A stretch of 39,050 nucleotides of DNA from a virus. Below are positions 1-7,892 of this stretch, one piece after another. A program made the position numbers and the translations under genes. How positions within the stretch are numbered: position 1 is the first letter of the stretch; every line of letters starts with the position of its first letter. The DNA is taken from positions 1 through 39,050 of the IMG/VR virus record IMGVR_UViG_3300036766_000210. The stretch is one strand, 5' to 3'. The notes under the pieces were generated by a model. That model did not search any database and was not told the DNA's origin. It was given only the letters and a program-made list of their open reading frames with translations.

Positions 1-399
1 CGGCCCGGTCCAGACGACCGCTTCCCCGATCGCGCGGCCAGGTCCCGGCCCCGTGTTGGGCGCGCGCGCGGGCGGCGGCATCGCGCGATGAAATTCCGCC
101 AGCGTGTGCAGCCAGGCGAGCACCAGGGACGGCGCGTGGCTTTTCCCGCTCCGCCAGCTTCGCACGCTGCTTTCCGCCACCCCGACGGCCGCCGCGAGGG
201 CGCCGGAGCCCCACCGGACGGCTGCCAGATCGGCGTTTAGCTGGTCGTGTGGCTTCATGGTCATGTCGGCCCCTTGGGTTGCTTCTTCGCGCGCCGCGCT
301 CTCTCGCGCGCGCCGCGCTCTCTCGCGCGCGCCGTTCGCGGCATAAACGCGCGGGGGTGTTCTCGGCTTCCGCATATCGAACAGATCAGCGTCCGGCAT
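1..399 (-). CDS. Small HTH transcriptional regulator (partial, 3' end outside window)
   Basis: The minus-strand reading frame is open from a TGA at 496-498 to the window edge, so the C-terminus is missing. The middle part has a helix-turn-helix pattern: LAAAVGVAESSVRSWRSGK, preceded by LNADLAAVRWGSG and followed by LVLAWLHTLAEFH. That suggests a DNA-binding control protein. Two starts are plausible. ATG at 399 has AGGA about 8 nt upstream and adds a charged N-terminus containing RERARRARESAAREE. ATG at 264 has AAGGGG 7 nt upstream and begins right before the HTH part. It is divergent from the rightward gene at 947, so it may act on the control region between them. No CI-like repressor is visible elsewhere, so this is the best candidate for a lysogeny or early regulator; that role is inference. 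Confidence 0.6.
   Translation of the reverse strand, partial: MPDADLFDMRKPRTPPRVYAANGARERARRARESAAREEATQGADMTMKPHDQLNADLAAVRWGSGALAAAVGVAESSVRSWRSGKSHAPSLVLAWLHTLAEFHRAMPPPARAPNTGPGPGRAIGEAVVWTGP
286..334. repeat. Short GC tandem repeat inside the N-terminal part of the HTH gene
   Basis: A unit close to TCGCGCGCGCCGCGCTCTC (19 nt) occurs about two and a half times in a row. On the minus strand it encodes the run RERARRARESAAR, so the charged N-terminal stretch of the regulator comes from repeat expansion. The 19-nt period is not a multiple of three, so a unit gain or loss would shift the frame of the longer form while leaving the shorter start at 264 unaffected. Confidence 0.6.
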
Positions 400-946
400 G
401 ATGATGTCTTCCTGGCGACGGTGCGCGTTTAGCTCCGCCAGCTTATCGCGCGTCACCGTCAAGCGGAAATACGCGGCGGGCCGAAGATCGCAAGATCAGG
501 GCTGTCCAAATGGGCCAGAATAGGCGTATATTCCCATCACGGTCGAGAAGCGTGTCCAGACGGGATAGGCGAGGATAAGCGAGGGATACAGGGCGGCAGC
601 GGGCGCGTGCTTGGCACGGTTCTTGCCCTGCGAAGTGGGACAGCACGCCTGACCCATCGGATGGACGGGCGAAACCCTCGCGGATCGCGCGGGCTGGCGG
701 CCCCGCCCGTCCGGGAAAGCAATATGCGTGCCAGACATGGCGCGGAGGGTCTGGCGGGCTCGCCAGATCGGCCGGATTGACACCAGACAAACACCAGCCG
801 GGCCGGGCATCACGCAAGCTACTGATCTTACTGCGTGTTTCTGGGTAGGACGCTCCCTTCGGTAGGGGGTGCGCTGGGCTTTTGGTGCCTGGCTGGCGTG
901 GTTTTGCAAGGCCGGCGGGCTGACAGCGCGGCGCCGGGGAGGCCCG
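400..946. other. Divergent control region without a convincing gene
   Basis: About 550 bp lie between the leftward HTH gene and the rightward GcrA-like gene. Open frames exist on the minus strand (443-817, 496-1017, 537-794), but none has a recognisable protein pattern or a good ribosome-binding site, and they overlap each other in different frames. The region does hold a near-copy of the 19-nt att-flanking repeat (778-796, inverted), a TTGACA hexamer at 777-782, and a short stem around 851-873 (CTCCC, loop, GGGGG). I read it as promoters and operators for the two divergent units, without being able to place the start sites. Confidence 0.4.
778..796 (-). repeat. Near-copy of the att-flanking 19-nt repeat
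   Basis: Read on the minus strand this is TGGTGTTTGTCTGGTGTCA. It differs at two positions from TGGTGTCTGCCTGGTGTCA, which occurs exactly at 30964-30982 and 31185-31203. It keeps the arrangement of two TGGTGT half-sites 11 bp apart, about one helical turn, as expected for a protein binding cooperatively to one face of DNA. Its position in the divergent control region suggests a regulatory use, but it could be an additional integrase or excisionase arm site. Confidence 0.55.
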
Positions 947-1261
947 ATGCCCCGTAGGTTGATCTGGACGGCGGCGCGCGACGCGGAATTGCTGCGGCTG
1001 CGGACCCGCGAGGGCAAGACCTGGGATGAGGTCAGCGCCGCCCTGGGGGTTTCGCGCTACACCGCGATCGAGCGCGGCCGGATTTTGGGCAATACCCGGA
1101 AGGTCCTAACCCCGGACGCCGAGGCGCGCGCGAAGGCCCGGGCGCAGATCGCCGAACGGACGCGCCCACCCTACGCGGCCGGGCATCCGTTCACCTGGGG
1201 GCTGCTGATCGCCGGGACGCCGATCGTCGGGGCGCCCTACCCGCATCCTGTTTTTCTGTGA
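947..1261 (+). CDS. GcrA/SANT-like small DNA-binding protein
   Basis: The start at 947 is chosen because GGGGAGG lies 4-10 nt upstream; the longer open frame from 869 has no such signal. The 104-residue product begins MPRRLIWTAARDAELLRLR and continues with KTWDEVSAALGVSRYTAIERGRIL. This is the pattern of GcrA-like or Myb/SANT-type short helix-turn-helix proteins: a W-T-x-x-R-D-x-E-L start followed by a recognition helix. GcrA proteins are alphaproteobacterial cell-cycle regulators, and phages of these hosts carry short relatives. The C-terminal 40 residues are Pro-rich and have no recognised motif. It is the first rightward gene, ahead of the HNH and terminase genes, so a role in switching on late genes is possible but unproven. 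Confidence 0.6.
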   Translation: MPRRLIWTAARDAELLRLRTREGKTWDEVSAALGVSRYTAIERGRILGNTRKVLTPDAEARAKARAQIAERTRPPYAAGHPFTWGLLIAGTPIVGAPYPHPVFL

Positions 1262-1324
1262 CCCGGTAACTTTATGCTAAACACCACGCGGCCGGAAGCA
1301 ACGATCTTGCGCGACCGGAATTCC

Positions 1325-1396
1325 ATGGATGACATGAATATGGCGAAGAAACCGAAGCCCAGTAAGAAGCCAAAGCCCGCCCGTAAGGGGAAGTGA
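1325..1396 (+). CDS. Lys-rich micro-ORF (23 aa)
   Basis: This tiny frame encodes a 23-residue peptide; after a start region with three Met (positions 1, 4 and 6) it contains AKKPKPSKKPKPARKGK and ends in TGA 9 nt before the HNH gene. Lys-Pro repeats of this sort look like a small nucleic-acid-binding tail. Three possible ATG starts lie in frame, and none has a strong ribosome-binding site. It could be a real basic micro-protein or a leader peptide whose translation couples to the HNH gene. I do not recognise a family. Confidence 0.35.
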   Translation: MDDMNMAKKPKPSKKPKPARKGK

Positions 1397-1405
1397 GCCT
1401 CGGTC

Positions 1406-1723
1406 ATGGCCGCGGGCGGTAGCGTCGCCTTCTATGCCTCCCCCCAGTGGAAAGCGCTGCGGACCGCATGCCTTGAGCGTGATCGGCGCTGCTGCTTCGT
1501 CCATGGCTGCAACGCCATCGCCACCCACGCCGACCACATCCGAGCCCGGCCACGCTCGCCCACCCTGACCCCCGCCGATCGCATCGACAACCTCCGGTCG
1601 CTCTGCGCCACTCACGACGCGCAGGTCAAGGAGATGGCTTCGGGTGCCAGACGGAGGGGTGGACGGTTCACGGTCAAGGGCGCGGACGCCGAGGGATGGC
1701 CGCTTGAGCCGAGCCGGCGGTGA
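1406..1723 (+). CDS. HNH endonuclease (terminase-associated)
   Basis: The 105-residue product starts MAAGGSVAFYASPQWKALRT, a usual opening for phage HNH proteins. The core motif runs from about residue 20 to 75: ERDRRCC, then THADHIRARP carrying the first HNH histidine, then DNLRSLCATHDAQVKE with the Asn and final His. Cys at about 29, 30 and 34 and at 71 may bind structural zinc. HNH proteins encoded directly before the small terminase are common in cos-packaging HK97-like phages, where HNH and terminase cooperate in specific cleavage of the genome ends. The position here, between a control region and the terminase genes, fits that role. Confidence 0.85.
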   Translation: MAAGGSVAFYASPQWKALRTACLERDRRCCFVHGCNAIATHADHIRARPRSPTLTPADRIDNLRSLCATHDAQVKEMASGARRRGGRFTVKGADAEGWPLEPSRR

Positions 1724-1886
1724 TTCCCGAGCCTTTGTGCTCATCGTCGTAATGACTAATGATACCAACGGGTTAGACTACTGGACCGCCGGGGCCTAGT
1801 GAACTCTGTCATGTTTCATCCCCGCAACCGATTTGGACCTCGACTTTCATCATCGCAAGATAGAGGCGGGTGTCTCAAAAACGATC
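1724..1886 (+). promoter_or_regulatory. Candidate cos / late promoter region upstream of terminase
   Basis: This is a 163-bp gap in a tightly packed block, between the HNH and small terminase genes. It is less GC-rich than its neighbours. A weak promoter-like pair is present: TTGTGC at 1735-1740 and TAATGA at 1757-1762, with 16-bp spacing. In HK97-like phages with an HNH/terminase pair, the cos site usually lies in or next to this interval. I see no clear repeat structure that would fix the cut position. Confidence 0.35.
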
Positions 1887-2396
1887 ATGCCAGGACCGCC
1901 CCGAAAGCCAACCCATCTCAAGCTGATCACCGGCAACCCCGGCCGGCGCCCATTGAACAAGAAGGAGCCGAAGCCTGAACCCGGCATCCCCGCCGTCCCT
2001 GTGCATCTCTCAGATGAGGCGAAGGTCGAGTGGGGCCGCGTCGCGAACGTGCTCAACGATATCGGCTTGCTGACCAAGATCGACCGGGCTGCGCTCGCCG
2101 CCTACTGCCAAGCGTATGCGGACTGGGTTGAGGCCGAGGAACAGCTCCGCCGCTACGGCAAGGTCGTGAAGTCGCCGACCAAGACGACGACGCGGAAATC
2201 GAAGGGCGACGAAGTCACCGAGACAACCGGCGGCTTCCCGATGCAGTCGCCGTTCCTGCCGATCAGGAACCGGGCGCTGGAGATTATGCACAAATTTGCG
2301 GTTGAGTTCGGCATGACGCCGGCGGCGCGCGGCAAGATCAGTGTGGACAATGGCCCCAAAATCCCGGAAGCCGGCAAAGCCGCCGGCTACTTCTGA
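1887..2396 (+). CDS. Terminase small subunit (P27 family)
   Basis: The 169-residue product begins MPGPPRKPTHLKLITGNPG, the characteristic start of P27-type small terminases, so the ATG at 1887 is preferred over the upstream in-frame start at 1833. The body shows DEAKVEWGRVANVLNDIGLLTKIDRAALAAYCQAYADWVEAEEQL, an all-helical segment typical of the family, followed by a flexible Lys/Thr-rich loop (KSPTKTTTRKSKGDE) and FPMQSPFLPIRNRALEIMHKFAVEFGMTPAARGKI. The small subunit recognises the packaging site and recruits the large subunit. The gene overlaps the large terminase start by 47 nt, implying translational coupling. Confidence 0.9.
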   Translation: MPGPPRKPTHLKLITGNPGRRPLNKKEPKPEPGIPAVPVHLSDEAKVEWGRVANVLNDIGLLTKIDRAALAAYCQAYADWVEAEEQLRRYGKVVKSPTKTTTRKSKGDEVTETTGGFPMQSPFLPIRNRALEIMHKFAVEFGMTPAARGKISVDNGPKIPEAGKAAGYF

Positions 2397-4239
2397 CGAC
2401 CCAGTCACAGCCTGGGCCAAGGCCATTGTCGCGGGCGAGATCATAGCTGGACCTCATGTTCGGAATGCCGGGCGTCGTCACCTGCTGGACCTGAAGGAGG
2501 GCAAGAAGCGCGGTCTGACCTGGGATTTGGCCGCCGCCAATCGCGCGATCCAGTTTTTCCCGGACGTGCTGCGGCTCAACGGGGGGCAATTCGAGGGTGT
2601 GCCGTTCGATCTGCATCCGTCGCAGGCTTTCCGCGTCGGTTCGATCTTCGGCTGGAAGCGCGGGGATGGCAGCCGGCGGTTCCGGCGGTTCTACGACGAG
2701 GAAGGCAAGGGCAACGGCAAAAGTCCGCTGCTCGCGGGGATCGGCCTCTACTGTCTTCTGGCCGATGGCGAGGCGCGCGCCGAGGTCTACGCGGCCGGCT
2801 CGAAAAAGGACCAGGCGATGATCCTTTTCCGGGATGCGGTCGCGATGGTCGATCAGTCGCCGGCGCTCAAGGCCCGGCTGACGAAGTCCGGCGGCAACCA
2901 GGTGTGGAACCTCGCCGATGTCAAAACGGGGTCTTTCTTCCGCCCGATTTCCTCCGATGAGGGGCAGTCTGGGCCGCGGCCGAGCTGCGCGCTTTGCGAC
3001 GAGGTTCATGAGCACCGCGACGCTCGGATGGTTGATCTGCTGGAGCGAGGGTTCAAATTTCGCCGGCAACCGCTGCTCGCCATGGCGACGAACAGCGGCT
3101 CGGATCGCAACTCGGTATGCTGGCAGGAACACGAACATGCAGTTCGATGTGCCGCCGGCACGCGGACGCCGGATGCCGATTTCACTTTCGTCGGCGATGT
3201 GGTTGACGACGAGACTTTCGCCTTTGTTTGCGCGCTTGACCAGAACGATGATCCCCTCGAAAGCCCGGCATGCTGGGTCAAAGCGAACCCGCTGTTGGGC
3301 GTGACGGTCACCGAGGATTATCTCGCCGGCGTTGTGCGCCAGGGCAAGGCGATCCCGGGCAAGCTCAACAGCATTCTGAGATTGCACTTCTGCCAGTGGA
3401 CTGACGCCGAAGAAGCCTGGATGTCTCGCGCGGCCCTAGAATCTGTCCTTGCCGATTTCGATCCGCTCGACCACGCTGGAGCTGATGTTTATCTTGGCGC
3501 CGATCTCTCCGGCACACAGGATCTAACCGCGGTCGCCGGCGTCGTGCAAACCGGCATGGTGGACGTGGCGCGCGACGATGGCACGGTTGCCCGCCTACCA
3601 ACCTACGATGCCTGGGTCGAAGCCTGGACGCCCCGCGACACGATGGCCGAGCGCGCGTTGAAGGATCAGGCGCCCTATGATGTCTGGGCCGCGGAAGGCT
3701 GGCTACACGCAGAGTCCGGCAAGACGATCCGCTTGGATTTTGTCGCAGCGCGGATTGCTGAAATGGCGGCGGACTATCGGGTGCGGACGCTGGCCTATGA
3801 TCGCTACAGTTACCGCAAACTGGAAGACGAGTTCGACACGATCGGCCTCACTCTCAATCAAGTAGAGCACCCCCAAGGCGGCCGGCGCCGCGCGAAAGCA
3901 TCGGAAGAGGCCATCGAAGAGGCGCGCCGCGAAGGCGTCGAGACGCCGCAGGGCCTTTGGATGCCGGGCTCGCTGCTGGCGCTGGAGAACCTGATCCTTG
4001 AGGGTCGCATTCGCATCCGCCGCAGCCCGGTGACCATCTCGGCGATCATGTCGGCGGCGATCGAGCGTGATCCGTTCGATAATCGCTGGTTTAGCAAGCG
4101 GCGCGCCACGAATCGGATCGATCCGCTGGTTGCGCTGGCGATGGCGGTGGGCGCGGCGACAGCGACGGTTGAAACTGTGCCTACATCAATTTGGGATAGG
4201 CCAGAGCTTTGGGAATCTTCTCCGCCATCCTTGGTCTAG
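2350..4239 (+). CDS. Terminase large subunit (HK97-like, Terminase_1)
   Basis: The 629-residue packaging motor has an ATPase domain with Walker A GKGNGKS at about residues 119-125 and Walker B CALCDE ending at 217-218. The C-terminal nuclease domain has ADLSGTQD at about 385 (first metal-binding Asp), a conserved LAYDRYSYRKL segment, and RIDPLVALAMAVG near the end carrying a further acidic residue. It pumps DNA into the prohead and cuts it. I choose ATG 2350; a GTG lies three codons upstream. The gene overlaps the small terminase by 47 nt and the portal by 31 nt. Length is normal for the family and no key residue is missing. Confidence 0.93.
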   Translation: MAPKSRKPAKPPATSDDPVTAWAKAIVAGEIIAGPHVRNAGRRHLLDLKEGKKRGLTWDLAAANRAIQFFPDVLRLNGGQFEGVPFDLHPSQAFRVGSIFGWKRGDGSRRFRRFYDEEGKGNGKSPLLAGIGLYCLLADGEARAEVYAAGSKKDQAMILFRDAVAMVDQSPALKARLTKSGGNQVWNLADVKTGSFFRPISSDEGQSGPRPSCALCDEVHEHRDARMVDLLERGFKFRRQPLLAMATNSGSDRNSVCWQEHEHAVRCAAGTRTPDADFTFVGDVVDDETFAFVCALDQNDDPLESPACWVKANPLLGVTVTEDYLAGVVRQGKAIPGKLNSILRLHFCQWTDAEEAWMSRAALESVLADFDPLDHAGADVYLGADLSGTQDLTAVAGVVQTGMVDVARDDGTVARLPTYDAWVEAWTPRDTMAERALKDQAPYDVWAAEGWLHAESGKTIRLDFVAARIAEMAADYRVRTLAYDRYSYRKLEDEFDTIGLTLNQVEHPQGGRRRAKASEEAIEEARREGVETPQGLWMPGSLLALENLILEGRIRIRRSPVTISAIMSAAIERDPFDNRWFSKRRATNRIDPLVALAMAVGAATATVETVPTSIWDRPELWESSPPSLV

Positions 4240-5597
4240 GCCCGACGGCTGATCGGCAACGGATCGAGCCACGCCTTGTCAACGCATCGCCGGAAAATCC
4301 GTCTACCAGCCTCGTCAATCCCGATGCATGGCTGCTCGATTGGGCGAGCGGTGGCGGGGCGCAGTCATTCGGCCCGAGCGTGTCCGAACGCACCGCGATG
4401 GCCTGTTCTGCGGTCTACCGATCCGTCGCCATCTGTTCTGGCCTGATCGCCGAACTGCCGCTGAAAATCTACCGCCGCACACCGGAGGGCCGCGAGGAAG
4501 CGCCGAGCCACCGCCTGGCGCCGATGTTCCAGGTCGCGCCATATCAAGGCCGCCCGATGACAGCGTTTAGCTGGCGCGAGGGTTGGGTCGTCAACGAGAT
4601 GCTGTGGGGCAACCACTATTCGATCATTCGCCGCGACCGCGCGGCACGGGTGGTGGGATTTGAGCCTGTGCTGCCATGGAACGGCGAAGTGCTGCGGCGC
4701 GGCAATCGTAATGTCTATCGCTGCATCACTTGGGGCGATGCGGTTGGATTCTCCGACGCGACAACGGCGCAGAATGTCGAATACATTGACCAAGATGACA
4801 TGCTGCATATCCCCGGCATGGGGTTCAACGGCGTCGTCGGCATGTCGCGCATCCGGGCCTTCGCGCGCAACGCGGTCTCGCTGGCGACGCTGCTAGAGGA
4901 ACAGACAGGATTCATCCACGAAAATGCTTCCAAACCATCCGGTTTGGCGACGCTGGGGGCGGGCAAGATTTCACCGGAAGGTTTTGCGCGGTTTCAGGCG
5001 CAATTCACGAGCGAAAACACCGGGCGACGCAACGCCGGCAAGGTGATTATCGCGGATGCCGGCACTGAATTTCATCCGTTCCAGATGTCGCCAGAAGACC
5101 TTGGCACCATTGAATTCCGCCGTTTTCAGGTCGCCGATATCTCACGCTTCTTCGGTGTGCCGCTGCATCTGTTGAACGAGACGGAGCGCGTGACGAGCTG
5201 GGGCTCTGGACTGTCGGAACAGACCCTCGCCTTCCTGATCTACACGCTCAACCCCGACCTCGGCCGGATCGAAGCCGAGCTGAATTACAAGCTGTTCAAC
5301 GGCACCGATTTCTATATCGAGTTCGACCGCAACGCGATGATGGCGATGGACCCGGTGAAAGCCTCGGACGTGGCGCAGAAAGAAATCGCCAGCGGTGTGC
5401 TGACGATCAACGAACGCCGCAGGCAACAGAACCGACCGCCGGTCGAGAACGGCGACGAACCACTGATCAATTCCACGAATGTGCCGCTGAAGAAGATTTT
5501 CGAGCCTGGGTATCAACCCGGATCAGCGCCGGCCAAGGCTGACGCGCCCGCCGTAGAGCCGGCCCCAGAACCCGGCCCAGAACCGCCGGCTCCATAG
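4209..5597 (+). CDS. Portal protein (HK97 family)
   Basis: The 462-residue product starts MGIFSAILGLGP from a TTG codon that lies inside the terminase gene. Family features include VSERTAMACSAVYRSVAICS (the conserved S-x-x-A-x-x-x-x-A-V-x-x-C-V segment), LIAELPLKIYRR, HLLNETERVTSWGSGLSEQ and a GVLTINERRRQQNRPPVENGD segment near the end, typical of HK97-type portals. The portal is the dodecameric ring at one capsid vertex through which DNA passes. The last 30 residues are Pro/Ala-rich and probably disordered. The order terminase-portal-protease-capsid is the classical HK97 arrangement. Confidence 0.93.
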   Translation: MGIFSAILGLGPTADRQRIEPRLVNASPENPSTSLVNPDAWLLDWASGGGAQSFGPSVSERTAMACSAVYRSVAICSGLIAELPLKIYRRTPEGREEAPSHRLAPMFQVAPYQGRPMTAFSWREGWVVNEMLWGNHYSIIRRDRAARVVGFEPVLPWNGEVLRRGNRNVYRCITWGDAVGFSDATTAQNVEYIDQDDMLHIPGMGFNGVVGMSRIRAFARNAVSLATLLEEQTGFIHENASKPSGLATLGAGKISPEGFARFQAQFTSENTGRRNAGKVIIADAGTEFHPFQMSPEDLGTIEFRRFQVADISRFFGVPLHLLNETERVTSWGSGLSEQTLAFLIYTLNPDLGRIEAELNYKLFNGTDFYIEFDRNAMMAMDPVKASDVAQKEIASGVLTINERRRQQNRPPVENGDEPLINSTNVPLKKIFEPGYQPGSAPAKADAPAVEPAPEPGPEPPAP

Positions 5598-5606
5598 GAA
5601 ACCGCG

Positions 5607-6401
5607 ATGCGATATAAATCCCGCGAGGCGCGATTTTCCAATCGCGTGTTGCTGAACTACGCGGCTACGGCGTTACCGGAGACGCTTGCGATTCGCGCGG
5701 CGGCCAATGGCGTCACCGAAATTCTTTTGTATGACGAGATTGGCTGGTTTGGAATTTCCGCGAAGGACTTCGTTCTCGCGCTGGTCGCGGCTGGCGACGG
5801 CCCGATACATGTGCGAATCAATTCACCCGGCGGCGACGTGTTCGAAGGCATGGCGATCTACAACGCCCTGAAAGCCCGGTCGGCGCCCGTCACTGTGACG
5901 GTGGACGGCATCGCGGCATCGGCGGCTTCCTTCATCGCCATGGCGGGCAGCACGCTTTCGATGTGCGAAACATCGCTGTTGATGGTCCACAACGCCTGGG
6001 GCTTTGTCATCGGGAACCGGCATGACATGCTTGAAACCGCCGCCATCATGGAAAAGATCGACGGGCAGCTTGCCGCGATCTACGCTGCCAAGTGCGGTCA
6101 GTCGGCCGGCGAGATGAGCACGATGATGGACGCGGAGACCTGGTTCACCGCGGACGAGGCCAAGGCCGCCGGGATGTGTGATGCTGTCGTGACGCCGGTC
6201 AAGTCGGACGCGCAGGCATCCATGCGGACGCTGGCGCGCGCCGGTCTCGCGGCTACCGCGCAGGGTCAATTCGTGGTTGACCCGCCCGCAGTCGAGATCT
6301 CGGAGCCCGAAAAAACAGAAGCGCCGCCGTTCGTGCCTGACATCGCCGCCATGACGGCCAGAAACCGCCGCCTACGCCTGGCAGAAGCCGAGGTGGCCTA
6401 A
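5607..6401 (+). CDS. ClpP-like prohead protease
   Basis: The 264-residue product has a ClpP/S14 fold signature: INSPGGDVFEGMAIYNAL, then GIAASAASFIAMAG with the nucleophile Ser at about 105, LLMVHNAWG with His 128, and EKIDGQLAAIYA with Asp 152. All three catalytic residues are present. Such proteins cut the scaffold/capsid N-terminus during head maturation. AGGAAACCGCG precedes the ATG. The C-terminal 60 residues are not part of the protease core. There is no separate scaffold gene, so the capsid N-terminal region probably serves as the scaffold. Confidence 0.92.
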   Translation: MRYKSREARFSNRVLLNYAATALPETLAIRAAANGVTEILLYDEIGWFGISAKDFVLALVAAGDGPIHVRINSPGGDVFEGMAIYNALKARSAPVTVTVDGIAASAASFIAMAGSTLSMCETSLLMVHNAWGFVIGNRHDMLETAAIMEKIDGQLAAIYAAKCGQSAGEMSTMMDAETWFTADEAKAAGMCDAVVTPVKSDAQASMRTLARAGLAATAQGQFVVDPPAVEISEPEKTEAPPFVPDIAAMTARNRRLRLAEAEVA

Positions 6402-6506
6402 CCACACCACTCCCGATGGTGCCGAGACCGCACCACCATCCTACCGGCACCACGCCGGCATCCTACAGGCATCTATGGCGGGTCTACCGGACATCGCCGC
6501 CTAACC

Positions 6507-6598
6507 GACCGGGGCAACCCGGACGCCCTTATCCGACCTTGGGCAAGTCGTTGCAGCGCTGGATAGCGCCGCTTTCCCTCAGATGGAGCCTTCATAAA
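6507..6598 (+). promoter_or_regulatory. Structured leader of the major capsid gene (copy A)
   Basis: This untranslated leader has three parts: a CCGGG-GCAA-CCCGG hairpin with a GNRA-type loop at 6509-6522; a GCCC/GGGC pair spanning the middle; and a GCGCT-GGAT-AGCGC hairpin at 6556-6569 followed by CGCTTTCCCTCAGATGGAGCC, whose GGAG is the ribosome-binding site. The same layout with high identity precedes the tail tube gene (12861-12950), and the 3' half precedes the gene at 9222. An in-frame upstream start at 6416 exists, but conservation of this block as RNA argues that it is leader and not coding. Confidence 0.65.
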
Positions 6599-7831
6599 AT
6601 GACCAGTCGGGAACTGCGCGCCCAGCGCGCGAAGCTGATCGAAGACGCGCGCGCCCTGATTTCCGGCGACGCGCCTACGGCCGAGGACAACGCAAAATTC
6701 GACGCGATGATGCTGGAGGCCGACAACCTGAAAGCGCAGTTCGACCGCATCGAGCGTGCGGACACCGAGTTTGCTGCCGGCCAGGAAGCGCTGCGCAGCG
6801 AACGGCGCCCCACGGCGAGCGGCGATCCCGATCAGGACCGGGAAACGCTTGATCTGGAGGCTTCGACCTTCCGCACATGGATGCGCAGCGGCCCGGGCGC
6901 GCTGAGCGCCGAGCAGCAGCCGATCTTCGCCAAGCGGTTCCAGGCGGCGCAAAGCACGGGACTGGACACCGGTGGCGGATATACCGTGCCACAGGGCTTC
7001 TATGACCAGCTCATGAGCGCCGAAAAAGCCTATGGCGGCATGACCGACGTGGCGTTCGTTTTCGACACGACGACGGGCAATGCGCTGCCGATCCCGACCG
7101 ACAACGATACCACGAACGCCGGCGCGATCCTGAGCGAGAACGTTCAGACCGGCGCGCAGGATGTGACCTTCGGTTCGGTGACCCTGAACGCCTACACCTA
7201 TACCTCCAAACTGGTGCTGGTGAGCAACCAGCTCTTGCAGGACAGCGCGTTCAACCTCGACGCCTTCCTGTCCGACAAGCTCGGCACCCGCCTGGCGCGC
7301 ATCACCAACACGCACTTCACCACGGGGACGGGCGCGAGCCAGCCCACGGGCGCGGTGGCCGCTTCTACCCTCGGCTACACCGCCGGCGGCACAAGCACGA
7401 GCGGATCGACCGCTACGATCAGCTCCGACGATCTTGTCGAGCTGGAACATTCCGTCGATCCTGCCTATCGCCGCGCGGCTCGTTTCATGATGGCCGACAC
7501 CACGCTTAAGGTTCTCAAGAAACTGAAGGACGGCATGGGCCGTCCGCTCTGGATGGCGGGCCTACAGGTGAAGGAGCCTGACACGATCAACGGATATGGC
7601 TACACCGTGAATCAGGACATGGCGGTTCCGGCCGCGTCGGCAAAAACCATGCTGTTCGGCGACTTCAGCAAGTATTTCATCCGCCGCGTGGCGGGCGTGC
7701 AGGTGCTGCGACTGACCGAGCGGTATGCTGACTACAACCAGACCGGCTTCCTCGCCTTCCAGCGTTGGGACGGCAACCTGGTCGACGCCGGCACGCATCC
7801 GATCAAGCATCTGATCCAGAGCGCGAGCTGA
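6599..7831 (+). CDS. Major capsid protein (HK97 fold)
   Basis: The start at ATG 6599 gives 410 residues. An alternative start at 6416 would add a Pro/Arg-rich stretch that is really the leader. Residues 1-100 form a helical scaffold-like delta domain (SRELRAQRAKLIEDARALI, then MMLEADNLKAQFDRIERADTE), presumably removed by the ClpP-like protease. The shell domain follows with TGGGYTVPQGF, LPIPTDNDTTN, FTTGTGASQPTGAV, YRRAARFMMADTT and GDFSKYFIRRVAGVQVLRLTERY, all characteristic of HK97-type capsids. The capsid gene is set apart from the protease by a 200-bp gap holding a structured leader, consistent with separate control of its expression. Confidence 0.93.
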   Translation: MTSRELRAQRAKLIEDARALISGDAPTAEDNAKFDAMMLEADNLKAQFDRIERADTEFAAGQEALRSERRPTASGDPDQDRETLDLEASTFRTWMRSGPGALSAEQQPIFAKRFQAAQSTGLDTGGGYTVPQGFYDQLMSAEKAYGGMTDVAFVFDTTTGNALPIPTDNDTTNAGAILSENVQTGAQDVTFGSVTLNAYTYTSKLVLVSNQLLQDSAFNLDAFLSDKLGTRLARITNTHFTTGTGASQPTGAVAASTLGYTAGGTSTSGSTATISSDDLVELEHSVDPAYRRAARFMMADTTLKVLKKLKDGMGRPLWMAGLQVKEPDTINGYGYTVNQDMAVPAASAKTMLFGDFSKYFIRRVAGVQVLRLTERYADYNQTGFLAFQRWDGNLVDAGTHPIKHLIQSAS

Positions 7832-7858
7832 CCCCGGCGAAATTTTTCACCCGCTAAC

Positions 7859-7887
7859 TGGCGGCCCGGCTGGGCCGTCATAGGAGG
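7859..7887 (+). promoter_or_regulatory. Hairpin leader of the decoration-type gene
   Basis: GGCGGCCC, loop GGCT, GGGCCGTC forms an 8-bp stem with one G-U pair, directly followed by ATAGGAGGC, a strong ribosome-binding site. A hairpin of the same design and sequence (GGCGGTCC...GGGCCGTC) precedes the tape measure gene at 14371-14392. There is no U-tract, so a plain intrinsic terminator after the capsid gene is unlikely; RNA stabilisation, processing or translational control are alternatives. Confidence 0.5.
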
Positions 7888-7892
7888 CTTCA

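Noticed and set aside
443-1017. Minus-strand coding gene in the divergent region
   Set aside because: Three different frames are open, none with a motif or good start signal. Codon statistics judged by eye are not decisive, so I left it as control region.
2338-3387. Long minus-strand frame of 349 codons over the terminase gene
   Set aside because: Antisense shadow of a clearly recognised terminase; its product has no family pattern and no ribosome-binding site.
6416-6598. Extended N-terminus of the major capsid protein
   Set aside because: The stretch matches the untranslated leader of the tail tube gene as RNA, and the encoded peptide is Pro/Arg-rich without capsid features.
6473-7450. Minus-strand frame of 325 codons over the capsid gene
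   Set aside because: Antisense shadow in high-GC DNA; the capsid reading frame is unambiguous.
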